Assembly: GCF_000340215.1 (NCBI RefSeq)
Contig: NW_006921546.1
Coordinates: 775,787-839,786 of the forward strand
Direction: 5' to 3'
Length of the DNA stretch: 64,000 nt
Source: Pseudocercospora fijiensis CIRAD86
Taxonomy: Eukaryota > Ascomycota > Dothideomycetes > Mycosphaerellales > Mycosphaerellaceae
Within the stretch, counting starts at the first letter, position 1. Every line of letters starts with the position of its first letter. Under the pieces are notes generated by a model. That model saw only the letters and a program-made list of their open reading frames with translations. It was not told the DNA's origin and did no database searches. Below, piece by piece: positions 11,061 through 22,900 of the stretch. The translations under genes were made by a program, and so were the position numbers.

Positions 11061-14000
11061 TTTACGCTAGTCTAATATTCGTCTAATAACTTAGTTATGT
11101 CTTTAAAGGAACCTTTAACTTCCTACGAGTCCTATTTAGGTAAATAGCCTTACTATCTTAATAGGTACTCCTTCTTGCCTTTCCTAGTCCGGTATTGTAG
11201 GATACGTTCTATAGACTATAGCTCTTCGCTATTAGCTAAGACTTCTTCTAACTTAGTAGGCGCTTTATCGCCTTCGCGCTAGTAGTATAGTTTAAGGAGG
11301 GAGATATAGAAGGTATTATAGATAGTATAATAAGGTAGAAGCTACAACTAGTAGGCCTAGCTATTGCCCTTCGGTTCTCGGATATAGAATAGGCTAATGT
11401 ATCTTAGTGCGAGCTTAGGCCTTGTTTTGCTATTAGGGGATAGGTGTTTGCGGATACGGAGGTTCTTAGTGCTTAGTATAACTATATCGCCTTGTTTAAA
11501 GGCTATTAGCGTATAGTGCTTATCGTAGTAGGTCTTTTAGTACTCTTAAGCCCTTATTAGCTTCTTAGCTATCTTAGCGTAGATTTCTCGTATCTTTTAA
11601 ACCCGTTCTATTGCCGCTAGTGTCTCTAGTACTTAATGCGCTTCCCTTTCCTTACGCTCGGCCTCGAGCGATAGGGGGTCTTATAGCATAGCAGTGTTCT
11701 AGCATATTATAGCTATATATAGTAAGACCTTAGTTAATAAGTAGACACTGTTATTATATACGAATTCAGCTAGTTATAAGAGGTTAACCTATCTATTAGG
11801 GTCCTCGTTAATATAGCTACGCAGGTACTACTATAGCGTAGTATTCTACCTCTCGGTCTAGCTATCCGTTTGTAGATAGAAGGCTATAGATAGCCGATAC
11901 TTAAGTCTTAGCTATAGGCATATCTTACTCTAATAATAAGATATAAATATCGAACCCCTATCGGAGACTATCCCCTTAGGGGTCCCCTAATAGCTATAGA
12001 AGATGTTATTCTATAGTGCTTTAGCTATATTAATAGCCGTCTAATCCTTCCGGGCAGGAATGTAACGAGCGCCCTTAGTAAACTAGTTTACGACGACTAG
12101 GACGGCGTTAAAGATGTCTTTGCTTCCTCTTCGCTTAGTAGGGGGAAGACCTATAATAAAGTCTATTATAAGCTCTATAAAAGGCTTCTTTAGAACAGGG
12201 AGTAAAGATAACTCGCTAAATAGTAAGTGTTTTAGTGCTTTAACTCGCTAGTATACTATATAGGTCTGTATATACTCCTTTATATACCGCTTACTATTTA
12301 GCTAGTAGTATATACGCGATAGTAACTCGTGCGACCTCTCTATACTATAGTAACTAGCGAGCTTACTATTATAGTGCCTCTTTAAAAGCTCTTATCTAAT
12401 CGATTGTTTAGCGGGGATATAGTATCTGCCCTTAAACTTTAAGTAACCTTTATCGTCGATCGACTAATTATTACTCTTACTAGATCGAGTCGTTCGCCTA
12501 CTTACAAGCTTATCGATACGTTTAGTAGTAAAGGCGTCCCTCTACTAAGCACGTAATAGCTCGTCTATAAACGATTGACTATCCCTATTTGTAAGGTTAT
12601 TTAATAGTATCCTCGCTATCGAACGAGGTACGTATTATATATATCTAATAGTACTAGTAGCCGGATTAACTATATTAGTGCTTTAATCGCTATTACTATA
12701 TATAGCGATATCGACTAGGGAGTTATTATAACTTCTCCTATCTATATCCTTAGCCCTTGCCTTAATACGTACTATTAATATAGTAAGAGCATTAATATAC
12801 TTTAAGCCGTCGTAGAGTCCGGTAAGCCGCTTATCCTACGCGTGCTTATTAACAATACGGGCTATAGCAATCTTATACTATAGGGTTAGAAACAAAGAAT
12901 TAATATATTAGGTTTCGCTATCGTAATTAGGTCGCCTCGATAGGCTATCGATAGGGTTACTTACGCCTAGCTAGTATAATATATTAAAATCGAACCTAGC
13001 GAGGTAGACGGCCTATCTAGCCTATCGACCTATAACCCTAGTAACCTTCGTAATTCTACGGAGGTTGTTATAGTCCGTATAGACCTAAATAGTATACTAT
13101 ACACTATCGAGATAGTAGCGCTAGTGCTTAAAGGCCTCGATAATAGCTAGGAGCTCTTACTCGTAGGTCTCGTAGCGGCGCTTAGCATTAATTATCTTCT
13201 ATAAAAAGAAGGCAATTAGGTACTAGTAATAGTTATTATCTAATTGCTATAATATAATAGCCGATATAGCGAACTATAAAGCGTTAGTCTTAATTCGGAT
13301 CTGTTTGCTTAGTACGAAATAGTATAGTAAGGGGACTTTAGTAAAGCGTTGCTTTAGGCCGTTAAAAGCGGCTTATGCTCTATTAGTCTATTTGAACTCT
13401 CTAGATAGGTTAGCCTTAGTTTTAGTAAGCTTAGTTAGGGGCATTATATGCCGTAAATAGCCCTTAATAAACCGACGATAGAAGTTAGCGAAGCCGAGGA
13501 ATAACTAAAGTTCCTTAATACTAGTAGGTATTAGCTACTTAGTAATAGTCTTAATCCGGTTAGGATTAGCCTTAATACCCTCGGTTAATACGAGGAAGCT
13601 AAGGAAGGACACCTCTTTAGTAGCAAAGGTGTATTTAGAAGGCTTGCAATATAGGCTATAGGCCCTTAGGCGGTCGAGGACCTTACGGACTATAGCCTAG
13701 TACTCCGTAATATTAGGTAAATAGATATAAACTAGGATGTTATCTAGGTGAACTATATAGAGATAGTCTAATAGGCCCGAGAGGGCCCAATTAATATAGG
13801 ACTAGAATATAGCAGAGGCGTTAGCTAGGCCGAATAGTATAACTAAGTACTCGAAATAGCTATAACGAGTGCGAAAGGCTATCTTCTATTTATCGCCCTT
13901 ACGAATACAGATACGGTAATAGGCGTCCTTAATGTCTAATATAGTGTAGTAGTAGGTACTAGAAAGGCGATCGAGGGTCTTATTAATAAGCGGAAGTAGA

Positions 14001-15000
14001 TAGCGGTCCTTAACAGTAATAGCATTAAGCCTACGGTAATTAACGTACAGGCGTAGGCCACTATCCTTCTTTAGTACGAATAGGATAGGTATACTAGCAG
14101 GACTGTTACTATACCGTATCTAGCTATTAGCTAGGTTTTCCTCTAGATACTTACGCAATATAGCAAGCTTGCGTTTACTAAGGTTATAGAGTGGCCTGAA
14201 AGGAACCTCCTTGCCCTCTATTATATTAATCTTATAATCCGTCTCTTTAAATATAGGCAATATCGATGCTAGGTAGTGTTTAAATACATTAATATAGGGC
14301 TCTCGAATAGGCTCTAGTATGCGAGCAAGCTAATTAGGGTCTATACTATTAGGGGGCACAGGTTTATCGTTATTACTACTAAGCAGGTCGGTAGTCGGAT
14401 TAACTAAGGCGGAGGCTAGTATTAGGTTACTAATAAATAGGACCCTAATATTATTAGGACACTCGCTAATATCGATATGTTTAATATCCTCCTTCTTAGC
14501 GATTCTAAATCGCTACTATTAAAGGCCTAAGTCTATAACTGTAGCGTAGTACTTAAGAACAGGGTTGCTAATAACAATTTCAAATAGGAGGATATCTATA
14601 TCTACTACGTAGATAGTAAAGTTTAGTAGGCGCTTATTACCGAGGTCGTCTCTTAGGGCTATATAGATATAGTACGCTCTATAGGTTAAGTGCTAAGCGC
14701 TATTAAACTAAGCAAGGGTTAGTAGGTTAGTCCTAGGCAATTGTCGGAGGTCTAATTGCTTAGCTAGGCGATAGTTAATAAGGGCACTAACTCTACTTCC
14801 TAGGTCTAGCGTAGTCTTAGTTTTATAATTGTTCCTATATATATCCCCTACGAGACAGGTACGTATAATAGCTAGTACAATATCGATAGTCTTACGCCGT
14901 ACGAGGCTAATAGTTAGTACGGCGCTTATTCTTTTTTCGAAGGTTAGCCTATAGGGGTAGCGTTAGCTGCTAAGAGGTTTTTTCGGTACTTAGCGGTAGT
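11060..15000 (-). pseudogene. pol of chromovirus 2: RT-RNase H-integrase-chromodomain
   Basis: Read on the minus strand, RT begins near 14090 with [19 protein letters not shown], continues through LNAITVKDRYLLP, and has a catalytic box near 13731-13760 reading HLDN (ancestral YLDD). RNase H and integrase follow between about 13.4 and 11.4 kb. The C-terminus near 11230-11090 reads IERILQYRTRKGKKEYLLR followed by stops at Trp positions and DS(stop)E, a chromodomain. Trp, Gln, Asp and Met codons are lost in the RIP pattern. Domain order and chromodomain resemble chromovirus 1, but LTRs and sequence differ, so it is a separate family. Confidence 0.85.
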
Positions 15001-16500
15001 ACGGTCGACTTAGGCCTAATCCCTAGGTTTGTCGTATTAGCCTAGTAGATAGCTAGTGCTATTATAGTTGAAGCATTTCAATCCGGTTAGGAGGCTGCTA
15101 TAGTTGCTACTATTATTAGTCGAGCGGTTAGAATTGTAGGGATACGAGCCCTTTCCTCGGCCCCTATTACGGCCTCCTCTATATAGCCGTCGGCTACGGC
15201 CTCTTCCTCGGTTATTGCTACTGTTTCTATTATTAGTATTATTGTTTTAGGCAGAACCCTAGTTTCCTCCGCGGCTACGGTTACTAGATAGTCGTATCCT
15301 AGATCCTAACCGTTACTATAACTATACCGTACGCTCTATAGTTTCTACTTCGATTATAAAGTAAATTCGTATAAGATTAGCCTATTCGAATATACGGCGG
15401 CGGTCTAATTCGAGGATAAGCTCCTACCTTAATTTAGGGCGTATTTCGGAGATCTGTATAGAGTTAGTCTTAGCCGGAAGGTTATCCTCGAGGGTCTTTA
15501 AATAGGCTTTAAACGAGCGAGCCGTTTAATTAGTCTTTTGCTTAGCTCGAAGGTACTAGTCCTAAGTATACTATTGTCTTAGTATCGGGTTTCTGAGAGT
15601 GTCTGGTATAATAGTTTTGTAGGTCTGCTACTAAATAGCAGTCTAGTTATTAAGGGAGTCGAAATAGTTATCCTATATGCGCTTTAGGTCGCTATTGATG
15701 TACTATATAGCGTAGACAACTAGTAAATAGTCGTCTAGAAGAGCCTTCGGTATATTTCGTTAGTTAAGCTTATAGTTACGTATTTAATCGTTGTACTGCT
15801 TTTAGCTAGAGCTATTAAATACGGTATAGTCCTTAAGCTTAGTATCCTTCTTTTAAACGGGTAGTAAGGAAGGCCCTGCTATCGGCTTAGTATTAGTTGT
15901 TAGGGCTTCCTATAGGCGGCGAATCTCGAGGAGATTATCCTTTAGCTATTGTTCTTAACGTAGGGCAGTAAGCCTGTTTTAAGTAGCTTCTTAAAGCCTC
16001 GCTACTAGCTAGGGGCTAAAGGCTAGCTAGCTATATCGTCGATTAATAATATTGTTAAGAATGTCGTTAATAGGCAATTCTAGATTATTACCTAGAATTA
16101 TAGGTTCTTCTTTAGTAGGCCCTCTAGTAGGCTCTTTAGTAGGAGGCACTTTAGTAGGCACTTTAGCGGGAACTGTGCTACTAGCGTTGTTATTGCTAGC
16201 GCTGCTAGCGGCGCCGCGGTTGTTATTGCTTCGTAATAAGCCGGCTATTATAAGGGGTAACACTAATAATATATTATAGGCCCCTAAGATACGGATATAG
16301 CGGAATTAGTAGATATCGGCTTAGTGCGATTAACTTAGTATAATAGGCCGTATAGAAGGCCTTGCTTAATAATTAGTACGGTTGTTTTAATAGAATAGTA
16401 CGTCTAGGTCCCGTTCTTCGGGCGTAATATAGTTAAATCGATAGTTTTCGTAGCTATACCGCTAAAAGCTTAAAATAAGGACTATCTAGCTGCTACCCTT
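15000..16500 (-). pseudogene. gag of chromovirus 2
   Basis: Minus-strand Gag frame. Near 15045-15085 the zinc knuckle reads KCFNYNSTSYLLG(stop)Y, restoring to CX2CX4HX4C when RIP-derived Tyr is read as Cys or His. The N-terminal part (16027-16263) is still an open 78-codon frame rich in Ala, Ser, Asn, Pro and Thr. Flanked by the 5' LTR at 16521. Confidence 0.7.
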
Positions 16501-16520
16501 AAAGGGTAGATCGAATACTA

Positions 16521-16709
16521 TATAAGAAGGGTTATGTTAGTAGGTAGATAGGGTAGTAGTGAATTAGTATAGTATTCGATAGAGATCTAAAAGGAGAGGG
16601 AGGAAGGTAGGCTAGTTAGCCTAACGCTAAGCGCTAAGCCCTGCCTAAGGCATTAGGACCCTAGCTTTACTCGGTCTAGTTATATACTAATTACGTATAA
16701 CCTCTAACA
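16521..16709 (-). repeat. 5' LTR of chromovirus 2
   Basis: 189 bp, same length as its partner. Ends CTAACA, directly followed by the ATTTA duplication at 16710-16714. Confidence 0.9.
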
Positions 16710-16714
16710 ATTTA

Positions 16715-17277
16715 CTCGGCTATTATAGAGACGAGCTATATTTAGACTAGTTTCTTTATATATCGCGACCTCGCGAGTAGTAAGCGAAAGGGCGATAGAA
16801 CGTCTATAATACGTCTCTTTTTAGATATAAGATATAAAGGTCCTAAGAAGCCCTAGTATTCTAACTATAAGGATAATCTTTAGTATTAGTACTTTAATCC
16901 TCTATACTACGAAGTAGATAGTAAGTCTACGAGAGAGAAACTTTAATAAGAAATTCTCTATAATACGTAGCGCTATTATATAGCTATAGATACGTACTAA
17001 GTCTAGTAACTCGAAGAAGAATTAAAATAGCGACCGAGGAGGAGATTTATAGTAGATTAGTAGAGTCGAGGTCTTATAAGTGAAGTACGAGATAATATAG
17101 GCTCTTAGTCGTTTAAAGTAACGTACTATATAAATAACTAGGCGTACTACTCTTATTTACTTACGACCTAAATCCTAGAATACTCTTCTCGTACTTTTTA
17201 TATACTTTTCTAATACCTTACCTATAAGCGCTCCGCGATAACGAGTAAATATAAGCTATAGGGTTTCCGCTCGGTAC
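16715..17277 (+). pseudogene. H3L1, C-terminal extension after the retrotransposon insertion
   Basis: Continues the H3L1 frame exactly: the codon split by the insertion (TA at 9637-9638 plus C at 16715) keeps phase. The frame then stays open, apart from RIP-type TAG/TAA, for about 180 codons, giving SAIIETSYI, FFIYRDLASSKRKGDRTS, IIRLFLDIRYKGPKKP and LEEELK segments. No domain is recognised. The H3 fold is thus followed by an extension of over 200 residues, unlike a canonical histone. The end is uncertain; GCCGGC-type noncoding motifs start near 17320. Confidence 0.5.
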
Positions 17278-17829
17278 CTTAGCCTCCGAGATAGGGTAGA
17301 GTTAAATTTAGAGCGATAGCCGGCACTCGTAGCCGGTATATAGAGACGTTAGTAGGCCTTTTCCTACTAAATAACTAGCTTGTTTAGTATAGCCTACCTA
17401 ATATTTCTTATATTTCCTAGTAATAGGCCTAGGTTACTTATGAGATTACTATAGCTAGTAAGGGCATTACTAAAGAAAATCTGTACTATAGTAGGATACT
17501 ATTATTACGCCGGCTATTTATTAAAAGGAAGCTTTCGCCTATTACTATACCGGCTATATATACCGGCTATATTTCAAAGTTTGCCGTATTTGCCTTTTTT
17601 AGCCGTACCTGCCTTCTTTCCTTGCTCTAACGTTACTATAATATAGGCTTGCGCGACGCTTACTCTATTACCTAGCGATACCGCGATACTACCTCTCTCC
17701 CTATATTTAACCTTCGTATCGATACTTATACCTCTACGCTCTATATCTACTATCTCTATAATACCCTCGCTCTACGCGCGCTTTCGTATACCTTCGTAAC
17801 GCACTTTTTTCCTTAATTCGACGACTTTT
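17278..17829 (+). promoter_or_regulatory. Spacer and probable promoter of H3-like gene 2
   Basis: RIP'd intergenic DNA with ATAGCCGGC and CCGGCTATATA motifs at about 17325 and 17555, then a CT-rich stretch (17690-17790, with a TATATTTA near 17703) of the kind that precedes fungal start codons. Confidence 0.4.
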
Positions 17830-17832
17830 ATA

Positions 17833-18586
17833 ATACCGAGTCTACTTAACTAAGTTACGACGCCTCGTAAGAAGGGACCTACTACTTCTACGCGTCGTAA
17901 TAAGACCGGAAATAGTAGAACGAGTATAGTATATTAACGTAAGAAGGCTACTGCTACTACCGCTAGATCCGGTACTAGAAAGGGCATCGCGAGTAAGGCT
18001 CCGCGTAAGATAACGGCGGGCAAGGCTCTACGTAAGACGACGACTAGCGCTTCTACTACTAGTAGCAATAATCGTACGAAGCGTCGATAGCGCCTAGGAA
18101 GTAAGTCCTATTTGTAGCCGGTAGCGTAGCCGGTAGCGTAGCCGGCATTCTTACTTTTTTTTTACTAATCCTTCTTTAGCTATAGCCCTTCGTAAGATTC
18201 GGAAGTATTAGAAGGACTATAATCTCCTAATCCGTAAAGCTCCTTTCCGACGACTTATTCGCAAAATTGCCTAGTATTTTATACTAGACCTTCGCTTCTA
18301 AGCCTCTATAATAGACGCCCTTTAAGAGGCTTTAGAAGCCTATCTAGTTCGTATATTCGAATATATATTTCTCTTCTATCTCTTTTCGAACTATACTTAT
18401 ACTATTTTAGCGGTTAACCTTATAGCTATCTACGCGAAGCGTATTACAATTATAGATAAGGATTTTAAAACCCTTAATTAGATTCTTAAAGGCTATAATG
18501 CCTATATTCGAGATTATAGTAGGTAGGATAGATATTCTAGTAGGAAGGATATTCTTAGTATTATCTATAATCGTTTCTATATATAA
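17833..18586 (+). pseudogene. Histone H3-like gene 2 (H3L2), three exons, RIP-decayed
   Basis: Exon 1 (17833-18100, start now ATA) encodes an H3-type basic tail: ARSGTRKGIASKAPRKITAGK, compare STGGKAPRK of H3. Intron 1 (18101-18179) has GTAAGT, a TACTAAT branch site and TTTAG; its removal in phase 1 yields RLGT-IALRKIRKY, matching PGTVALREIRRY. Exon 2 (18180-18362) gives NLLIRKAPFRRLIRKIA, DLRF(Q)ASIIDAL(Q)EALEAYLVRIFE, the H3 alpha-1 and alpha-2 helices. Intron 2 (18363-18410; donor GT now AT, acceptor TTTTAG) splits the codon after FE. Exon 3 gives VNLIAIYAKRITIIDKDF, matching NLCAIHAKRVTI-KDI, then about 35 extra residues to TAA 18584. Splicing consistent with the H3 frame at both introns makes this a strong call. 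It is more H3-like than H3L1. Function is unknown. Confidence 0.85.
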
Positions 18587-18849
18587 AATATACCGCTATT
18601 ATACGGCGCTATATACCGCGCTCTTAATACTCTCTAAGTATATATATATATATATAGTATAGTATAATTTATTAGCCGTACGGAATAGAAGTCTTAGAGA
18701 ATCCCGTTAGTACTAAGAAGTAAAAATGCCGGCTACGCTACCGGCTACGCTACCGGGTCTTATAAAGAACTAGAACAAAATAGACATTCTAGTTAATTTG
18801 TATTAGTTTAGATTTTAATAAAAAGAAAATAGGGAAAAAGGAGGAAGGT

Positions 18850-19330
18850 TAAAGAACCTAATACTAATATTTATAGGAATTATCCCTATTTTCTAGACTA
18901 TATTATATACCTGCCTTCGTAACTCTACCTAATACTTTCTCTAAATATCCTTATACTCTACCTACTAGAATTTTAACTAGGTATCTAGACCTAAAGCTAC
19001 CTCTATATCTTTTACTGTCTTCTATAGTTTAAAGGACTCTTCTATAGTAGCCTCTATCTCTTTATATAATACGAAGTTACTACCTACCCTACCCTTTATA
19101 TCTACTAAATAACTAAGACTTCTAAGGAACGAACTAGTATTTAGCCTTAGTATAGCGAGTAACTAGTAGAACGTAGTATAGAGCTGCTTTATAGCTCTTT
19201 TATATACTATACCTATACCGATAGAGGAGCTATCCTAGTACTTAATATTAGAGAATAGTTTAGTAGGAAAGTATTAAAACTTCTTAAGGAGGGCTTCGAG
19301 GGAGATCGATAAGTTCTACCTAGATTTAGA
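18850..19330 (-). pseudogene. Unassigned minus-strand frame downstream of H3L2
   Basis: On the minus strand from about 19330 a frame open except for RIP stops reads PTKLFSNIKYQDSSSIGIG, LRLNTSSFLRSLSYLVDIKG, RVGSNFVLYKEIEATIEESF and KTVKDIEVALGLDT, then a helical Glu/Lys/Arg-rich segment. Length is about 160 residues and the character is helical, perhaps coiled-coil. I recognise no family. GCCGGC motifs lie on both sides (18.73 and 19.53 kb), so it appears to be a third unit of the same ancestral element as the H3-like genes. Confidence 0.4.
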
Positions 19331-19619
19331 TAAGGATATTCTACTAAGCACTTAGGGAATTAAATAGCGAGCGAAAGGATAAAATTTATATCTAGTAATA
19401 AGTATAGTTTCTAAACTAAACTAGAATAGCTTGTATCTATATATGCTTTTAATTAGTTAGTGCCCTTAGCTAATTGTCTATAGATTTAGGGTTATATAAG
19501 TACCTTCCTATAACTAGAAAATGCCGGCTACGCTGCCGGCTATACTCTCGTATCTTATAAAGGGCTTACTTCGAGTTACGTATATATTCTTATACTTCTT
19601 AGAAACCGATAAATTCTAT

Positions 19620-19726
19620 AGTTCGAACTAGCTACTCCTATAGTTGCTTAGTAAACTAAACTAAACTAAACTAGATCTTCGGCTTAGCAAACTAAACTAA
19701 ACTAACCCGAACTACTATAGGGTCTA
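19620..19726 (+). mobile_element. Right terminus of a hAT-type element
   Basis: Ends in a CTATAGGGTCTA terminus whose complement, TAGACCCTATAGTAGTTCGG, matches the MITE terminus TAGACCCCGTAGTAGT. Like the MITE it has two subterminal ACTAAACTAAACTAA blocks separated by CTTCGGCTTAG. GATATACT (19727-19734) would be the 8-bp target duplication; the partner is not in the window. Confidence 0.7.
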
Positions 19727-19754
19727 GATATACTACTATCTTACTAGGTATATT

Positions 19755-19914
19755 AAGTTAGTAAAGGACGGAAACTAATACTACTACTATACTACGGAGC
19801 TTCTCCTTAGACATTTTCTATCTTCTCCCTACGCCTACGACTAGGAGCAACGTGCGGCAATTCTAGACCTACGGACCGCTAGACGATGCGACGACGCGAT
19901 AATCTGCTGCTAAA
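19755..19914 (+). other. Repeat fragment plus lightly RIP'd flank
   Basis: Starts with the first ~35 bp of the 335-bp repeat (TAAAGGACGGAAACTAATAC), then leads into sequence that keeps some TG and CA (ACGTGCGGCAATTC). This is probably the edge of the single-copy DNA resuming at 23196. Confidence 0.4.
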
Positions 19915-19916
19915 TA

Positions 19917-22900
19917 TCCGGGGTTGCGTTAGCTACTTCACCCCTCGCCCCGGGCTCGGGGATTCCGGCTATACGTAAAATCGCTTTTTCTTAGTAGGCT
20001 ATACGTAAAACTCGACATAGTAGTATATTGTATAGTATATAGACCGGGAAATTGAATTAGGGTGCAGTTAGGGTTAAGAAGCAGTAGATTTCCGTTATAT
20101 TAGCGACTAAATTGCGACCGTAGATAGTCAAAATAGACCCGCAATCGGCCTCCGCGTAAACCTCTTATTAACTAAGTAATTAATTACCTTACAAGTCGGT
20201 CTATAAGTCTATTGTATAATTGCTATCTCTTATTATTGTTGTTAACTAAATGGTTGACTGCTATCTTAAGACTCTTCTAGCTTAATAGGGTTGTTCTTAC
20301 TGCTAGCGACCTCGCCTCGATAGCGACTAGTTTTCTTCGGAGGCTCGTAGAAATGGCGCTTCCGCTATACCGACTCCTAGCGCCGGCGAGGATGTACTAA
20401 GTAAGGCTAAATTATAGTATATATAGTATCTTTATTAAGCAGTGCCTCGTCTTGTTGTAGCTAGTCGAGTCGGGTATTAGGCTCTTGCGCGAATAGGCTA
20501 TTTAATCGCCGCTTAGTCTTAACGTCGGTCTACGTTAGCAGGTCGCCTTCGTTATAGTTATAGGCGCGGCTCGGCAGAGATAATGTCCTTGTTAGACTCT
20601 ACCTATAGGTAATATCGCCGCTCTTACTCGTATCGGTAGCTCGCCTATAATAGCTAACAATGTTAGCGTATAGATTACTAGTCTTCTTTAATATAGAGTC
20701 GGAGGTAAGAAGGCGCTTATCGAAGACTCGTTATAGTAGCTTATCGATAGACTATAGCTTAACGTCTGTCTACTTAGTCTTGCTATTGTTATTAAAGACA
20801 ATACGGAAGGCCTTACTATACTTCAATCGATAAGTGCGCGCCTTATTATAAGCACTCTCCGCCTTACGGAGAATCTTCTAGTATCTATTTGTAGCTATGT
20901 CCTTGTCTTGCTAAGTGAGTTATAAGCGCAACTCGTTAGCCTCGATAGCACCTGCTCGAATAAGCCGGTTAGGCTATTCCTTCTAACGTTTCTTTGCTCG
21001 TTCGACAGTGCTTATAGACTAGTATTTACGCTTGTATTCCTTACCTTTGTAGATAGCCGCGTTAACTAATATATTATACGCCTCTTCTACTGCTTTTATA
21101 GGTAACGAGGAAAACGGGTTAAATAGGTAGAATAATAGTAATAATAGTAATATACCCTACGGGACTAGGTTTAGATAAGAGCGTCGGAAGTCCTTGCGAG
21201 CTTATATAGCAATGCGAGACGCCTTAATCGTGCGAGGGCTAGTAGTAGTATATAGGAGCTATTGCGGCAATTCGGGGGTCGGTATTCGCTAAGGTAGTAA
21301 CGATAGTATATCTTAAGCAATTAGGTTCTCGAGTTCCTTAAGGTAGTAGCGACTATTAGCGCGAGACTAGCCTTCTAGATCGATAATAGTAGGCTCTATA
21401 GAACGTTGTTGCTTAACCGACGCGATATGCTCCTACTAAGCGATTTCCGCTATTACTAGCGATTCCTCGTATCGGGCCTCTTCCTATACTAATTCGCTCT
21501 CGATTGCTTGCTAGTTCTAGTTGCGGTTAGTAGTTCTATACTAATCTCGAATATACTTATAAGGGACCTCCCTATTAATTAGGAATATGCCTGTCTTTCG
21601 AAATGCTAACCTAATATTATAAGAGGTGAATGTCTTAGCCCGAATAGCTAAGAGCGCCTCTATAAACTCGGGTATTCCAAACTCGCTAATGCTATAGTGT
21701 ATAGCCTATAATACCGCTTGCCTATGCCTTAACTTATACGCCTAGAATAGGATTACATTTAAAGGCTGTATAAAGTGTAAAGTATGCGGTTATAGGCCCT
21801 ATAATTGAATCTTATGCCGCTTTGTAAAGGCTACAAACTCCTTAAAGTAATAGGAGCCGTAATTGTCGTATAATAGCACCCTCTACTCGTTTAGATATTT
21901 AGGCCTCGTCTTTCGCTTAAACTAGCGGATATAATACATTATAGTGTCGTCGGTTATGTATCTAGACTCGTTAATAGTGATTAAGAAGTTGTCCTTGCCT
22001 AATAACGAAAGTGTAGTTAGTAGGTGTCGTTACTTCGGAAGCGGACTCGGACTCGGAAGTAGTAATAGCAGTAGTAATAGACTTACCTTCCTTCGGCACC
22101 TACCGTTCTTAGACTATTATACCTTTGACGATTAACTAATAGTCTACTACCTCACTAAACGCGTTTACGGTCTCGACGACAGTTATATACGTACGGTTGC
22201 TGTTATACTTAGTCTAGGCGCGCCGCTTCGTATCTATTGTAACGATATACTCGTTGCTACTAATTCTAACCCGGAAGCTAGTTTTATCGAAATTCTATAC
22301 GTTCCGCGGCTTTATATCTAGTCGCCTTATTATCGCCTTAAACCGGTTAAACTAGCTCCTTATCGTAGAAGGGTCGTAAGCTTCCTTCCGCTATACCTTA
22401 ATCGGTTTAGACTTAACCTTACTAAGTCTATAGCGCTTTAGAAAGCGGTCCGCCTAGTCTATACCAAATAGCGGTATTGTATCCTTTAATATACCTTCTA
22501 GTAGTAGGCTTACTAGCATATCTATCGCTATAATAGTAATTAGCGGCACCGGTAAGAATATGCCTATTTCGTCCCTCTCTCGACAATAATCCGCTAGTAC
22601 TATCTCTTAAGACTCGTCTAATTTAGTATTAGTTAATAGACGGCTAAATAGCGACCTACGGCCTTTTAACCGCTAATAGATGCGAGAATATAGGCGAGTT
22701 GCTTTCTTACTCTTATAGAGCGCTCGAATACTAACCTTCTTATCCGATTTAGCTACTAATTCGTAGTACCTCGAAACGACGCGCTCTACTACCCTTTCTG
22801 CCCTCTCCGCCTCGGTTAACCGCTTAGCTCGTACCCTCTTTACGTTTTTGCTCTTATTACGCCCTATACCGAGTTTTATATACGATCCGTATAGTAGAAT

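Larger units (their letters stand above)
9639..16709 (-). mobile_element. Ty3/gypsy chromovirus 2, full length, minus orientation
   Basis: Two 189-bp LTRs (9639-9827 and 16521-16709) are flanked by a perfect 5-bp target duplication ATTTA (9634-9638 and 16710-16714). The left LTR starts TATAAG (from TGTAAG) and the right one ends CTCTAACA. In element orientation it reads gag (16.5-15.0 kb), pol (15.0-11.1 kb) with a chromodomain, then an untranslated or unassigned stretch to 9828 and a purine-rich tract. Deleting the element plus one ATTTA restores one continuous reading frame across H3L1, so it inserted into that gene. Confidence 0.93.
1..19726 (+). mobile_element. Candidate large hAT element carrying two H3-like genes (interrupted by later insertions)
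   Basis: Inference. Removing the retrotransposons at 984-7922 and 9639-16709 and the repeat at 618 leaves about 5 kb holding a hAT transposase tail, two histone-H3-like genes, one minus-strand frame and a hAT-type right terminus at 19726. That terminus matches, over about 85 bp, the right end of the 403-bp MITE at 48115-48517, which has exact 8-bp target duplications. Short GCCGGC-containing motifs recur between the genes (8.45, 8.56, 17.32, 17.55, 18.13, 18.73, 19.53 kb) and inside the MITE. The left terminus must lie outside the window, so unity of the element is unproven; the transposase and the H3 genes could belong to different elements. Confidence 0.4.
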
